Source: Marasmitruncus massiliensis (GTDB taxonomy: Bacteria > Bacillota > Clostridia > Oscillospirales > Ruminococcaceae). Taken from it: 64,000 nucleotides of DNA. Of this stretch, positions 1 through 9,404 are shown piece by piece. Numbering within the stretch: position 1 is the stretch's first letter; each line of letters starts with the position of its first letter. The DNA lies in NCBI RefSeq assembly GCF_900186535.1, contig NZ_FYDE01000004.1, positions 434,001 through 498,000 of the forward strand. The letters are read 5' to 3'. Below the pieces are notes generated by a model that did not search any database, had not been told where the DNA came from, and saw only the letters and a program-made list of their open reading frames with translations. Made by a program: the position numbers and the translations under genes.

Positions 1-1650
1 GCCCGCTTCACACTGGATGCGATGCCCGGCAAGCAGATGGCTATTGACGCGGATTTAAGTTCCGGCCTGATTGATGAGCAGCAGGCAAGAGACCGCCGCT
101 CTAAGATTCAGCGGGAAGCCGATTTCTTCGGTTCCATGGACGGTGCCTCCAAGTTTGTAAAAGGCGACGCCATCATGTCCATCATTGTCACTTTTATCAA
201 CCTCATCGGCGGCGTGATTGTGGGATTTATCAACGGCGACGGTACATTTCAGGAAATCATGAACATTTATTCCACCGCTACGGTTGGAGACGGCCTGATG
301 TCCCAGATTCCGGCACTGCTGATCTCGGTGGCAACCGGTATGATTGTGACCAGATCCGCTTCGGAGTCCAACCTGAACAACGATGTCGCCAAACAGTTTC
401 TGTCCCAGCCAATTGTGCTGATCATGGCTTCTCTGGCGCTTGCTTCTCTGACCCTGATCGGATTTCCCCCAGTGCAGGTGCTGTCTGTTTCCATCAGCTT
501 GTTTGCCCTTGGCGTCATTCTTCTCCGGCAGACAAAGCCGCAGCTCCAGACTGAGGAGGGGCTTGCACCTACGGAGGAAATTACCAGCGAGGCATCTTTT
601 TATAAAAATATTGACAACGTTTATGGGCTCCTCAACGTTGAGCAGATTGAAATGGAATTCGGATACAGTCTGATTCCGCTGGTTGATGAGGGGAGCGGCG
701 GAAGCTTTATCGACCGCGTTGTGATGTTCCGCAAGCAGTTTGCATTGGAAATGGGTATGGTTGTGCCGTCCGTCCGCCTCAAAGACAGCGGTCAGCTGAA
801 TCCGAACCAGTATGCAATCAAATTTAAGGGGGAACAGGTTGCGCAGGGTGATATTCTGGTGGATCACTACCTTGCGCTTGCGCCCTCCGACCTTGAGGAT
901 ACCGTGGACGGAATTGAAACCGTAGAGCCTGCGTTTGGTATTCCGGCAAAATGGATCAGCGAAGATAAAAAGATCAAAGCTGAGCTTGCGGGCTACACGC
1001 TCATAGACCCGACTTCCGTAATCATTACACATCTTTCCGAGGTCATCAAAAAACACGCGTATGAACTGCTTACCCGTCAGGAGGTCAACAACATGCTGGC
1101 CAACCTGAAGAAGACCAACGAAATGATCGTCAATGATACCATCCCGTCAATCGTTTCAGTGGGCGAACTGCAGAAGGTGCTCTGCAACCTGCTGCGGGAA
1201 AGTATTCCTGTGCGTGATCTGGAGACTATTCTGGAGACGCTGGCCGATTACGGCACGACCGTGAAAGACAGCGACATGCTCACCGAGTATGTGCGCCAGT
1301 CGCTGAAACGCACCATTTCTCACCGGTTTGCAGAGGCAGGCCAGCTCAAGGTGATCAGTCTGGACGCGAATGTGGAAAACACCATTATGGCTTCCGTAAA
1401 GAAGGTGGAAAACGGGTCCTATCTGGCGCTTGATCCGAAGACCATTCAAAGTATCATTTCTGTAACCAGCAAGGAAATCGATAAAATCAAGGATTTGGTT
1501 CAGGTCCCGATCATTTTGACCTCCCCCATTGTGCGCATTTATTTTAAAAAGCTGGTAGATCAGTTTTATCCGGATACGGTGGTTCTGTCCTTTAATGAAA
1601 TAGATACCAATATACAAATTCAGGCACTGGGCAGTATTGCAATCTCATAA
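1..1650 (+). CDS. flhA: Flagellar export apparatus protein FlhA (5' end outside window)
   Basis: The reading frame is open from base 1, so the true start lies upstream; the visible part is about 549 residues of a protein usually near 690. FlhA is the large inner-membrane component of the flagellar type III export gate. The first residues (about 1-30) match the conserved cytoplasmic FHIPEP-family loop ([16 protein letters not shown]). Hydrophobic segments follow at about 55-80, 100-120 and 135-165, then a long soluble C-terminal domain that in the family docks export chaperones. It ends 24 bases before the sigma factor gene, so the two are probably co-transcribed. Identification is firm. Confidence 0.95.
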   Translation, partial: ARFTLDAMPGKQMAIDADLSSGLIDEQQARDRRSKIQREADFFGSMDGASKFVKGDAIMSIIVTFINLIGGVIVGFINGDGTFQEIMNIYSTATVGDGLMSQIPALLISVATGMIVTRSASESNLNNDVAKQFLSQPIVLIMASLALASLTLIGFPPVQVLSVSISLFALGVILLRQTKPQLQTEEGLAPTEEITSEASFYKNIDNVYGLLNVEQIEMEFGYSLIPLVDEGSGGSFIDRVVMFRKQFALEMGMVVPSVRLKDSGQLNPNQYAIKFKGEQVAQGDILVDHYLALAPSDLEDTVDGIETVEPAFGIPAKWISEDKKIKAELAGYTLIDPTSVIITHLSEVIKKHAYELLTRQEVNNMLANLKKTNEMIVNDTIPSIVSVGELQKVLCNLLRESIPVRDLETILETLADYGTTVKDSDMLTEYVRQSLKRTISHRFAEAGQLKVISLDANVENTIMASVKKVENGSYLALDPKTIQSIISVTSKEIDKIKDLVQVPIILTSPIVRIYFKKLVDQFYPDTVVLSFNEIDTNIQIQALGSIAIS

Positions 1651-1674
1651 GGTTTCGGGTGGAAAGGAGGGCTT

Positions 1675-2463
1675 ATGGAGTTGAACACGATGACCGAGGA
1701 AAGCGTGACAATTGAAAATCCTGAAGCCCTGATGCTTCGTTATAAGGAAACGAGGGATGTTCAGACCCGCAATCAGCTGGTGATGCACTACAGTTTTATT
1801 GCAAAAACTGTAGCAATACAAATGCGGGGGATATCTGCGAATTATGCGCAGATCGAAGATATCGTCAACCAAGGCATCATCACGTTAATCGATTGTGTGG
1901 AGAAATTTGATCCGTCCAAGGGGATTCAGTTTAAAAGCTATGCGTTTATGCGGGTGCGGGGAGCGGTTATTGATTTCGTGCGAAAGCAGGACTGGTTCCC
2001 GCGCAGGGTGCGCATGGCGGCAAAGAATGTTTCCGCCGCTCATGACAAGCTCTGCAACGAACTGATGCGGGAACCTACGATGCAGGAAATGGCGGACTAT
2101 CTGGAAGTCCCTCTGGAGGTGCTGAACAGAAATTTCGGAGAAATTTCCAATTCCGTCATGCTTTCCTTTGAAGGAATTATTCAGAATATTTATCAGGGCG
2201 GAAATGTGCTCAGCGACTATCTGGATGAAAATTTTGTCCCTGAAAACAGCATTTTCAAGCAAGAGCTGCATGATACGCTGCAGGCGGAAATTGAAGCGCT
2301 TTCCGAGCGGGAACGCCTGGTGATCACGCTCTATTACTACGAACATTTGAAGCTCTCAGACATTGCAAAGATTCTGAAGGTCAGCGACCAGAGGGTATCG
2401 CAGATCAATTCTAAAGCGGTGATGAAGCTCAAAAATAAAATGGAAAGATATATGAAAGGATGA
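1675..2463 (+). CDS. fliA: Flagellar-type sigma factor (FliA/SigD/WhiG family)
   Basis: This 262-residue sigma-70-family protein follows flhA in the same direction, with a strong AAAGGAGGG ribosome site just before the ATG. Sigma region 2 is visible at about 40-110 (IEDIVNQGIITLIDCVEKFD, then FKSYAFMRVRGAVIDFVRKQ). Regions 3 and 4 follow, with a helix-turn-helix near the C terminus (LSDIAKILKVSDQRVSQINS). Length, lack of region 1.1 and position in a flagellar operon point to the sigma-28 class, which transcribes late flagellar and chemotaxis genes. Its own targets cannot be confirmed here, because I did not find convincing sigma-28 promoters at fixed spacing. Confidence 0.92.
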   Translation: MELNTMTEESVTIENPEALMLRYKETRDVQTRNQLVMHYSFIAKTVAIQMRGISANYAQIEDIVNQGIITLIDCVEKFDPSKGIQFKSYAFMRVRGAVIDFVRKQDWFPRRVRMAAKNVSAAHDKLCNELMREPTMQEMADYLEVPLEVLNRNFGEISNSVMLSFEGIIQNIYQGGNVLSDYLDENFVPENSIFKQELHDTLQAEIEALSERERLVITLYYYEHLKLSDIAKILKVSDQRVSQINSKAVMKLKNKMERYMKG

Positions 2464-2469
2464 TTTGCA

Positions 2470-3222
2470 ATGCTGGAAGGTTTTTATACGGCGGCATCCG
2501 GGATGATGATGCAGCAGAGAACCCTGAATACGATCACCAATAATATTACCAATGTCAGAACACCCGGGTTCCGGGCGGAACGTGTCGTTGCGACTACCTT
2601 TGAACATGAACTTCTTACACGTATGGAGGCAGGTGACACGGGAGTTGTCGGCGCAGGGACGCCGATTCGGATTGTGGACGATGTTTTTACCATTGCCGAC
2701 GCGTCATTGCTGGAAGAGACCGGACGGCCATTTGATATAGCAATCAATGGGGAAGGCTATTTCAATATTCAGGGAACAGAAGAGGGACAGACCTTTTTAA
2801 CACGCAACGGGCATTTTGATGTGGATGAAGAAGGATTTCTGGTTCTTAAGGGCGCTGGTCGAGTCCTTGGCGAGGACGGCGAAATTGAGGTTGGCGGCTC
2901 CAACTTTGCTGTCAATGAAGATGGGGAAGTTTATGATGAAAGGAACCGGCTGATCGACCGCCTGCTGATTACCGTTCCAGGGCAGGATGTGCAGCTGGAA
3001 AAATTCACGAACGGGCTTTATACCGTCGCTGACGGCGGAGAGATGGTTCCTGCCGAAAATATGACAGTCAGGCAGGGAATATTGGAACGGTCCAATGTGG
3101 ATATGAACCGGGAGTATACGCTTGCTATGGAGGCGCAGAGGGCTTTCCAGTCATGCAGCCAGGCAATTAAAATCGTAGATCAGATGAATCAGAAAAGTGT
3201 TACGCAGATTGCGAGCTTATAA
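2470..3222 (+). CDS. Flagellar hook-basal body protein, FlgG/FlhO type
   Basis: This 250-residue protein belongs to the rod/hook axial family. The N terminus has the family signature (TNNITNVRTPGF at about 22-33) and the C terminus has the paired coiled segment (SNVDMNREYTLAMEAQRAFQ, about 208-227). The middle is the FlgG/FlgF-like beta domain. Family members polymerise into the distal rod outside the membrane after type III export. It starts six bases after the sigma gene and is followed by a paralogue, as in the flhO-flhP pair of Bacillus. Which of the two is the true FlgG cannot be decided from sequence alone. Confidence 0.9.
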   Translation: MLEGFYTAASGMMMQQRTLNTITNNITNVRTPGFRAERVVATTFEHELLTRMEAGDTGVVGAGTPIRIVDDVFTIADASLLEETGRPFDIAINGEGYFNIQGTEEGQTFLTRNGHFDVDEEGFLVLKGAGRVLGEDGEIEVGGSNFAVNEDGEVYDERNRLIDRLLITVPGQDVQLEKFTNGLYTVADGGEMVPAENMTVRQGILERSNVDMNREYTLAMEAQRAFQSCSQAIKIVDQMNQKSVTQIASL

Positions 3223-3243
3223 TACAGGGGGAGGCAGACAGTT

Positions 3244-3987
3244 ATGAATATTGCGTTTTACAGCGGGGTTTCCGGATTGGTGGCATTTCAACAGGATTTG
3301 GATAATCTTTCGCATAATATGGCCAACGTCAATACGAACGGTTATAAAGCAAGCAGAACAAATTTCAGTGACCTGCTCTATACCCAGATGGATGTAAATG
3401 AAGACGATAAGCCCTTGACAGGCCATGGCGTCAAGGCCGCTGACCAGGATCTCATGTACTCTCAGGGCACACCTGTTTCTACGAATAACCAGTTGGACTT
3501 TGCCCTGGTTGGGGATGGATTTTTTGCTGTTGAGCGCGGCGATCATACGGAATATACACGCAATGGGGCGTTTCGCATCAGTGTGGAAGGAAAAAACGGT
3601 TATCTTGTCTCGTCGGACGGCGGATACATACTGGACGCAAAGGGGAAACGAATTAAACTGGATCGCGAAGATAAGAACAGCCCTCTAAATTTGGACGATA
3701 TTAACGAAAAAATCGGCGTATACCAGTTTGAAAATCCATACGGGCTGCAGCAGACTGAAAACAGCTGTTTTCTGGAGACAGCGACTTCCGGGGAAGCAAC
3801 GGCGTTAAACGCGAAAAAGAATGCCGAACTGCCTTATAACCTGGTACAGAATGCGCTGGAAAGTTCCAATGTGGATATTGCGCAGGAGATGGTAGATGTT
3901 ATGATCACCCAGAAAGCGTTCCAGTTCAGCGCCAAAATGGTGCAGACTGCCGATTCGGTGGAAGAGATTGTCAATAACTTAAGATAA
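3244..3987 (+). CDS. Flagellar hook-basal body protein, FlgF/FlhP type
   Basis: This is a 247-residue paralogue of the preceding gene with the same architecture: an N-terminal segment with LDNLSHNMANVNTNGYKAS (about 21-39), a central beta domain, and a C-terminal helix with SSNVDIAQEMVDVMITQKAF (about 206-225). It lies 21 bases downstream with a GGGGGAGG-like ribosome site, so it is in the same operon. It would form part of the rod or the rod-hook junction. FlgF versus FlgG assignment is inference from order and length. Confidence 0.9.
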   Translation: MNIAFYSGVSGLVAFQQDLDNLSHNMANVNTNGYKASRTNFSDLLYTQMDVNEDDKPLTGHGVKAADQDLMYSQGTPVSTNNQLDFALVGDGFFAVERGDHTEYTRNGAFRISVEGKNGYLVSSDGGYILDAKGKRIKLDREDKNSPLNLDDINEKIGVYQFENPYGLQQTENSCFLETATSGEATALNAKKNAELPYNLVQNALESSNVDIAQEMVDVMITQKAFQFSAKMVQTADSVEEIVNNLR

Positions 3988-4005
3988 TGAAGGGAAGATG
4001 TGTTT

Positions 4006-4629
4006 ATGCCCTTAAACTCATATAACGACTTGAATGACATTCAAATGGATGTCCTGCGTGAAATCGGAAATATCGGCTCCGGGAACGCGGCAACGTCCCT
4101 TTCCAACATGCTTATGCGGCCGGTGGGGATCAATGTGCCGCAGATCAGGATATTGGATTACAATCAGGTCGTTACAGCTTTGGGCGGCCCTGAAACAATG
4201 ATTGTCGGGCTTTTGCTGTCTCTGAGCGGGGATGTCACGGGCATGATGATGTTTCTGCTGCAAAAGGATTTTGCGCATATGACTCTGAACGCGCTGCTTG
4301 GGCAGGCGTTTAATGACTTTAGTGAAGTTGATGAGATGGGATACTCCGCTATGACAGAGGTTGCCAATATTATGGCCGCCTCCTATGTCAATGCGGTTTC
4401 CACATTGACGGGATTGAATATCAATATTTCGGTTCCCGATATCTGTATCGATATGGCTGGGGCAATCCTGAGCGTTCCCGCGATTCATTACGCCAACATC
4501 AGTGATAAGATTATTTTCATTGAAGATGAATTCAGCAGCCAGGAGGAAAACGCAATCAGCCATATCCTGATGATTCCAGACGTGGAGTCTCTGCAAAAAA
4601 TAATGACAAATCTGGGGATAGAAATATGA
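4006..4629 (+). CDS. cheC: CheC, CheY-P phosphatase and chemotaxis adaptation protein
   Basis: CheC removes phosphate from CheY-P and binds CheD. Two copies of the family's catalytic E-x2-N motif are visible: EIGNIGSGNAATSLS near the N terminus and EVANIMAASYVNAV at about 120, so both active sites look intact. That fits CheC rather than CheX. The ATG at 4006 is preferred, being 8-11 bases from the AGGGAAG ribosome site; an in-frame GTG at 4000 is closer than usual. The stop codon overlaps the cheD start by four bases (ATGA), implying translational coupling with its known partner. Confidence 0.93.
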   Translation: MPLNSYNDLNDIQMDVLREIGNIGSGNAATSLSNMLMRPVGINVPQIRILDYNQVVTALGGPETMIVGLLLSLSGDVTGMMMFLLQKDFAHMTLNALLGQAFNDFSEVDEMGYSAMTEVANIMAASYVNAVSTLTGLNINISVPDICIDMAGAILSVPAIHYANISDKIIFIEDEFSSQEENAISHILMIPDVESLQKIMTNLGIEI

Positions 4630-5108
4630 ACACCGTAACCGTCGGAATTTCGGATTTAAACATTGTGAAAGCACCGGACGTGTTGGTAACCTATGCGTTG
4701 GGTTCTTGCGTGGGGATTTGTTTATACGATCCGGTTGCGAAGATTGCCGGGCTTTCCCACATTATGCTACCGTCTGTTTCCCAAATGCCAGGGGCGCGGG
4801 ATTCCTATAAATTTGCAGATACTGCGATTGTGATATTGGTAAAGAAAATGACTGAGTTGGGGGCACGCAGTGCCAGGATGAAAGCTAAAATTGCCGGGGG
4901 CGCCCAAATGTTTGCGGCATTGTCCAATTCGTCCATTGCGAATATCGGACAGAGAAATGTAACGGCGGTGAAAAATACACTTGCTCAGTTGAATATTCCA
5001 ATTATAGCGGAAGACACCGGAAAAAATTATGGCCGGACACTCTATTTTAACGCGGATACGGGCTTGATGCAGATCAAATCAGGCATACACGGGGAATGGG
5101 TCTGGTAG
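4626..5108 (+). CDS. cheD: CheD, chemoreceptor glutamine deamidase
   Basis: This 160-residue protein deamidates glutamines in methyl-accepting receptors and is regulated by binding CheC. The catalytic cysteine lies in YALGSCVGICLYDP (about 22-35) and the histidine in LSHIMLP (about 43-49), with a GGAQMF segment near residue 97; these are the expected CheD residues. It overlaps cheC by four bases. Length and spacing are typical, and no defects are seen. Confidence 0.95.
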   Translation: MNTVTVGISDLNIVKAPDVLVTYALGSCVGICLYDPVAKIAGLSHIMLPSVSQMPGARDSYKFADTAIVILVKKMTELGARSARMKAKIAGGAQMFAALSNSSIANIGQRNVTAVKNTLAQLNIPIIAEDTGKNYGRTLYFNADTGLMQIKSGIHGEWVW

Positions 5109-5191
5109 CTGCGGATTTGGCCAGCTGATATCTTTTTAATTTATGGCACGTAATTTGAGACATAAAATTATTGGCGGAGAGGAGCGGTATT

Positions 5192-6928
5192 ATGGAAAAG
5201 AAGCCTTTGGAAAACCAGCAGCAGGACCCGGCGCCAGACTCGGTATTGTTTCGCTTGTGGAGTCATTTTAAAGACAAAAAACCTGAAACTGATCAGGCAG
5301 TATCCCCGGAAGATGGTCAAACGTCTGCTCAGGATTCCGAACAGGATTTGACGCCGGACGTCAGCGATACCGCTCTTCAGGATGAAAGAGCAGGTCCTGG
5401 CTCCGTCCTGTCGGAACAGGCCAATCCTGTTCAAACGCCGCCGGCGGAGGAAGAAGTCGGTCCGCAGAAAGCCCCCGAAAGCGGGCAGGAATCGGATGAT
5501 GTGCTTCCTGAAGGGGAGAAGCAGGGCCAGGAAGAAGCGGAGGAGCCGCTTCCGGCGATTGATGCAAGCCTTCAGCTGAATATTTCAAAAGATGCCATGA
5601 CAGCAACCGGAGTGGCATTTCCTCCTGAAAACGGCGGTAAAGACATCACGGAGGAGTTTATTCATCAGGCCCTGCTGGAAAAAGGAATTAAGGAAGAATT
5701 TTTCGCTTCGGGGATTAAGATGCTGTGTACCTTTAAGCTTTATCAAAAATCGGCTGTGCTTGCCAATGGTGTGTCGGCGGTAAATGGTAAAGACGGCTAC
5801 ATCGAAGAGCTATTCAGCAGGGACACTGATATTCATCTTGAAGCGGATGAAAACGATTCTGTCAATTATAAAAACCTGAATAAACTGCGTATCGTAAAAA
5901 AAGGGACTGTTGTATGCAAAATAATCCCCCCCGAACCGCCGGTTGATGGGAAGAATCTGTATGGGGAAGTCGTTGAGGGGCATCCCGGGAAGCCAATGAA
6001 AATCCATGTGGGAAAGAATATGGCGCTGTCAGAAGATGAAACGGAACTGATTGCTGCGTGCGATGGAAACCTTCGCTTTGCAGATGAAAAATTCTTTATC
6101 GAAGACGTCCTGCGTATTCCCGCCGATGTGGATAATGCTGTCGGCAATCTTAGCTTCTGTGGGGATATTGTCATAGATGGCGGTGTCAGGGAAGGCTTTA
6201 CCGTACAATCCGATAAGAATATTACAATCAAGGGAGCAGTCGAAGGGGCTTTTATCAACGCAAAAGGCGATATCCTTCTGAATAAGGGAATGAACGGAAT
6301 GGGCAGGGGATATCTGCGTGCGGGCGGGGATGTAAAGTGCCGGTTTTTAGAAAACTGCGCGGTCAATGCGGGAGGAACCATTAAAGCCGAATCCATTATG
6401 AACTGCCGCATAACGTCTGATAATGAAGTGCTGGTAGAGGGCGGCAAAGGCGTGATTGTTGGAGGAATCTGTACAGCGCGCAATACAATCAAAGCAAAAA
6501 ATATCGGTTCATCCGCTTATGTCGCAACTACCATTGTTTTAGGCGTATCCCCTGAAGTATTGTACCAGAAGAAGCAGCTTACAAAAAAGATCGAGGAAGC
6601 GAAAAAGCAAGTAGATAATTTGGAAAAAGATTGCAGGTATCTGGAACTGGCAGCCCAGAAGAAACCGCTTCCGCCGGAACGAGCAAGCCAGCTTGCCCAA
6701 ATGAAAAAGCAGAGGATGCTCTCCTCTGTGCAGATCAGTATTGATACCAAACAGCTTTTGGACATTGATGAATTGATCGAGAGCCTTGAAAGCTGCAAAT
6801 TGAGCTGTTTCCAGCTTTATCCTCCGGTAAAAATTATGATGGCAAACGAATCCCTGCAGATCAAGGAAAGAGAAACTCATAAAATGTATTATTATGAAAA
6901 CGGCGAAATTAAAGCCGGAAGTCTTTAA
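5192..6928 (+). CDS. FapA-family (DUF342) polymer-forming protein with long acidic N-terminal tail
   Basis: This is a 578-residue protein. The first 120 or so residues are a low-complexity region rich in Glu, Gln, Pro and Asp. The remainder is the FapA/DUF342 fold: an N-terminal lobe, then a right-handed beta-helix marked by Gly-rich repeats (GDIVIDGGVREGFTV, GDILLNKG, GGDVKCRF), then a coiled coil (about 450-500) and a short beta tail. Family members are cytoplasmic and often sit near flagellar or chemotaxis genes, but their biochemical role is unsettled. The ATG at 5192 has a GGAGAGGAG ribosome site; an upstream TTG at 5171 does not. It lies 83 bases after cheD, and a bidirectional terminator follows. 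Confidence 0.85.
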   Translation: MEKKPLENQQQDPAPDSVLFRLWSHFKDKKPETDQAVSPEDGQTSAQDSEQDLTPDVSDTALQDERAGPGSVLSEQANPVQTPPAEEEVGPQKAPESGQESDDVLPEGEKQGQEEAEEPLPAIDASLQLNISKDAMTATGVAFPPENGGKDITEEFIHQALLEKGIKEEFFASGIKMLCTFKLYQKSAVLANGVSAVNGKDGYIEELFSRDTDIHLEADENDSVNYKNLNKLRIVKKGTVVCKIIPPEPPVDGKNLYGEVVEGHPGKPMKIHVGKNMALSEDETELIAACDGNLRFADEKFFIEDVLRIPADVDNAVGNLSFCGDIVIDGGVREGFTVQSDKNITIKGAVEGAFINAKGDILLNKGMNGMGRGYLRAGGDVKCRFLENCAVNAGGTIKAESIMNCRITSDNEVLVEGGKGVIVGGICTARNTIKAKNIGSSAYVATTIVLGVSPEVLYQKKQLTKKIEEAKKQVDNLEKDCRYLELAAQKKPLPPERASQLAQMKKQRMLSSVQISIDTKQLLDIDELIESLESCKLSCFQLYPPVKIMMANESLQIKERETHKMYYYENGEIKAGSL

Positions 6929-6983
6929 TGCACGGATGTTTTGTCTTTCGTTTGCTCCTTCATGCAACTTTATAAAACCGTGG

Positions 6984-7018
6984 AAAAAAGGAGCAGATTC
7001 ATCATCTGCTCCTTTTTT
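6984..7018. terminator. Bidirectional intrinsic terminator between fapA-like gene and cheB
   Basis: Two 14-base arms (6984-6997 and 7005-7018) form a GGAGCAGA/TCTGCTCC stem extended by an A-run on one side and a T-run on the other, with a 7-base loop. It sits between two convergent genes, so it can end transcription from both strands. Confidence 0.9.
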
Positions 7019-7028
7019 CTTCATTGAC

Positions 7029-8066
7029 TTATTTTAGGGCATTTAAATAGCGAATAATTTCTCCGGCTATTTTGTCTAAGGGAAGCTGTCTTACAACGCC
7101 TCCCTTGTTAAACGCAACCATAGGCATCCCATAAACGACGCAGCTCTCTTTATCCTGCCCGATTGTGTAAGCTCCGGCCTGTTTCATTTTCAGCAGCCCG
7201 GAAGCCCCGTCGGATCCCATTCCTGTTAAAATGACGCCGATAGCATTTTTACCCGCCGTCGCGGCGACCGACTCAAACATGACGTCAACGGATGGGCAAT
7301 GGCCGCTTACTTTGGCCCCCTGTTCGCTTTTGACATAATACCCTTTTCTGTCTTTTGCCAGTCGTAAATGGTATTCTCCGGCAGCGATCAGGACGGACCC
7401 CGGTACTACGCGATCGTTATTTTTTGCTTCACGGACATTCATCCGGCAAATTTTGTCAAGACGCTGTGCATACATATTGGTAAATACAGGCGGCATATGC
7501 TGTACAATGATGACCCCCGGCGTGGTAGGCGGCAGATCACGAATGATGGAGAGGATCGCCTCTGTCCCGCCTGTGGAAGCCCCGATAGCGATCACCGGAT
7601 GATCGTTTTGCTTTTTCAAAGACAAAATGTCGGCAGAATGGACACAGGCGGCATGCTTGTTTACAATTCTGGCGGCGGAGGCAATTTTAATTTTAATGGT
7701 TAATTCACTGATGAAGCCATTCAGGTCTGCCGATGACTGGACTTCGGGCTTTTTTACAAAATCCAGAGCGCCGGCATCAAGTGCGTTTAAAGCGTTGGAT
7801 GGCAGAGAACTCACTACAACGACCGGAAGGGGATTTGTAAACATCAGCTTTTTCAGGAAGTCGGTACCGCTTTTATGGGGCATTTCAACGTCCAGAGTGA
7901 CTACATCGGGGTGAAGCGACTGAATTTTTTCCGCCGCATCATCAGCGTCCACTGCCGTGCCGACAATTTCGATATTCAAATCATTTGTGAGCTCCCGTTC
8001 AAGCATCTGACGGAACACGACAGAATCATCCACAATCAGAACTTTAATTTTTGAGAGCTCTTTCAA
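7029..8066 (-). CDS. cheB: CheB, receptor methylesterase / response regulator
   Basis: This 345-residue CheB removes methyl groups from chemoreceptors. The N-terminal receiver domain has the phosphate-accepting Asp at about residue 59 (TLDVEMPHKSG) and the acidic pair at 13-14 (IVDDS). The C-terminal esterase domain has the nucleophile motif IGASTGGTEA, the histidine in QHMPPVFT and the acidic segment GMGSDGASG. The start is TTG at 8066, which overlaps the end of cheR by four bases, so the two are translationally coupled. It is the last gene of the cheA-cheW-cheR-cheB operon. Confidence 0.96.
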   Translation of the reverse strand: MKELSKIKVLIVDDSVVFRQMLERELTNDLNIEIVGTAVDADDAAEKIQSLHPDVVTLDVEMPHKSGTDFLKKLMFTNPLPVVVVSSLPSNALNALDAGALDFVKKPEVQSSADLNGFISELTIKIKIASAARIVNKHAACVHSADILSLKKQNDHPVIAIGASTGGTEAILSIIRDLPPTTPGVIIVQHMPPVFTNMYAQRLDKICRMNVREAKNNDRVVPGSVLIAAGEYHLRLAKDRKGYYVKSEQGAKVSGHCPSVDVMFESVAATAGKNAIGVILTGMGSDGASGLLKMKQAGAYTIGQDKESCVVYGMPMVAFNKGGVVRQLPLDKIAGEIIRYLNALK

Positions 8067-8908
8067 CCGGGTTTGCCTCCTTTTTGATAGACTGCCGGTT
8101 TGATATAGCGATAATTGATTGTCTCCCGATTGATCACTTCGGAATGCCCGATAAAAAGGAACCCTCCGTTTGCTGTCGCATTATAGAACTTTTTAATCAG
8201 AGAGTCCTTTGTGGGGCCGTCAAAGTAAATCATAACGTTCCGACAAAAAATCAAGTCAAATGGCTTCTTAAAGGTAAAAGGATCCATCAGATTGAACGGA
8301 CGGAAAATTACCTGCTTCTGTATCTTTTCGCATACCTGATAGGTTCCATCGGTCAAGCGGTTCATATAAATTTTTTTCCACTTTTCAGGCATGTCCTTCA
8401 AATTATCTTCTGTGTAAATCGCTTTTTTCGCTTTATCCAAAACATTCATGGAGATATCGGTGGCCAAAATCGTGGTATCCCACAAAGGTTTCTGAGCACC
8501 GAAATACTCGTCAATCGCCATGGCCATTGTATAAGCTTCCTGGCCGGCAGAGCAGCCGGCACTCCAAATGCGCAGGTCATGGCCAGGGTGGATATGCTCT
8601 AAAAAAGGAAGTACATGCGATTGCAGAAAATCAAAATGTTCCCGTTCCCTCATGAAATAAGAATGGTTTGTCGTCAGTTTATTCAATAAGGTCGTTACTT
8701 CACTGCCGGTATTATCCTGAAACAAAACATCTAAATATTGCTCAAAATTGGAAAAGCCACGTTCCCGCAGCATGTTGGACATTCTGCCCTCGATGAGGAC
8801 CCGCTTTTTTTCCAGATTAATACCATATTTTTGCTTGACAAAAGTAATTAACGACAAAAATTCTTTATCCGTAATGCTAATTAAACCGGAAGGGGCGGCA
8901 ATCGGCAT
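8063..8908 (-). CDS. cheR: CheR, chemoreceptor glutamate methyltransferase
   Basis: This 281-residue SAM-dependent enzyme methylates receptor glutamates, opposing CheB. The N-terminal all-helical CheR domain is followed by the SAM-binding domain with IWSAGCSAGQEAYTMAM at about 118-134 and FDLIFCRNVMIYF near 219. It lies between cheW (13-base gap) and cheB (4-base overlap) on the minus strand. All expected motifs are intact. Confidence 0.96.
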   Translation of the reverse strand: MPIAAPSGLISITDKEFLSLITFVKQKYGINLEKKRVLIEGRMSNMLRERGFSNFEQYLDVLFQDNTGSEVTTLLNKLTTNHSYFMREREHFDFLQSHVLPFLEHIHPGHDLRIWSAGCSAGQEAYTMAMAIDEYFGAQKPLWDTTILATDISMNVLDKAKKAIYTEDNLKDMPEKWKKIYMNRLTDGTYQVCEKIQKQVIFRPFNLMDPFTFKKPFDLIFCRNVMIYFDGPTKDSLIKKFYNATANGGFLFIGHSEVINRETINYRYIKPAVYQKGGKPG

Positions 8909-8921
8909 TTAAACAACTCCC

Positions 8922-9404
8922 TTAGATCTTTGTATAATTTAAATCACTGTGAAAGAATTTATGGCAGTCAATATTCAAAACAACTTTTTCGCCGACTGTC
9001 GCAATCGACTGCAGGTATTTTTCGTTGCTGGTGGTTCCCAGTTCCGGCGGATTTGCCAGCTCCGCCTGATCCACTGTAACCACTTCAGACACACGGTCAA
9101 CGATCAGGCCTACCTGCATGTCCTCAATCACCACCACAATAATACATGTTTTTTCATCATAGACGCGCTCAGACTGCTTAAATTTCAGACGGACATCGAT
9201 CACAGGAACGATTTTTCCTCTGAGATTGATAATCCCCTTGATGTAGGTGGGAACATTTGGAATCCGGGTGGCGTTCTGGATACTGATAATTTCAATTACG
9301 TGCAAAAGCTCTATTCCATAGATGGTGTCTTCAATATGAAATGTCAAAAATTTTCCCTGAAGATCGTCCATTACAGTGCTAACAATGTTCTCTTCCATGA
9401 CCAT
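8922..9404 (-). CDS. cheW: CheW, chemotaxis coupling protein
   Basis: This protein of about 160 residues has the CheW fold (FHIEDTIYGIELLHVIEII, then [19 protein letters not shown]) that links receptors to CheA. Start choice: the ATG at 9404 shares one base with the cheA stop (TGATG) and is six bases from an AAAGG site inside the end of cheA. The GTG at 9407 is too close to that site. It is translationally coupled to cheA. A second, divergent cheW is at 21.8 kb, next to a receptor. Confidence 0.94.
   Translation of the reverse strand: MVMEENIVSTVMDDLQGKFLTFHIEDTIYGIELLHVIEIISIQNATRIPNVPTYIKGIINLRGKIVPVIDVRLKFKQSERVYDEKTCIIVVVIEDMQVGLIVDRVSEVVTVDQAELANPPELGTTSNEKYLQSIATVGEKVVLNIDCHKFFHSDLNYTKI

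Noticed and set aside
55-1056. Long minus-strand ORF of 333 codons opposite flhA
   Set aside because: The plus-strand frame is clearly FlhA; the antisense frame has no family features or ribosome site.
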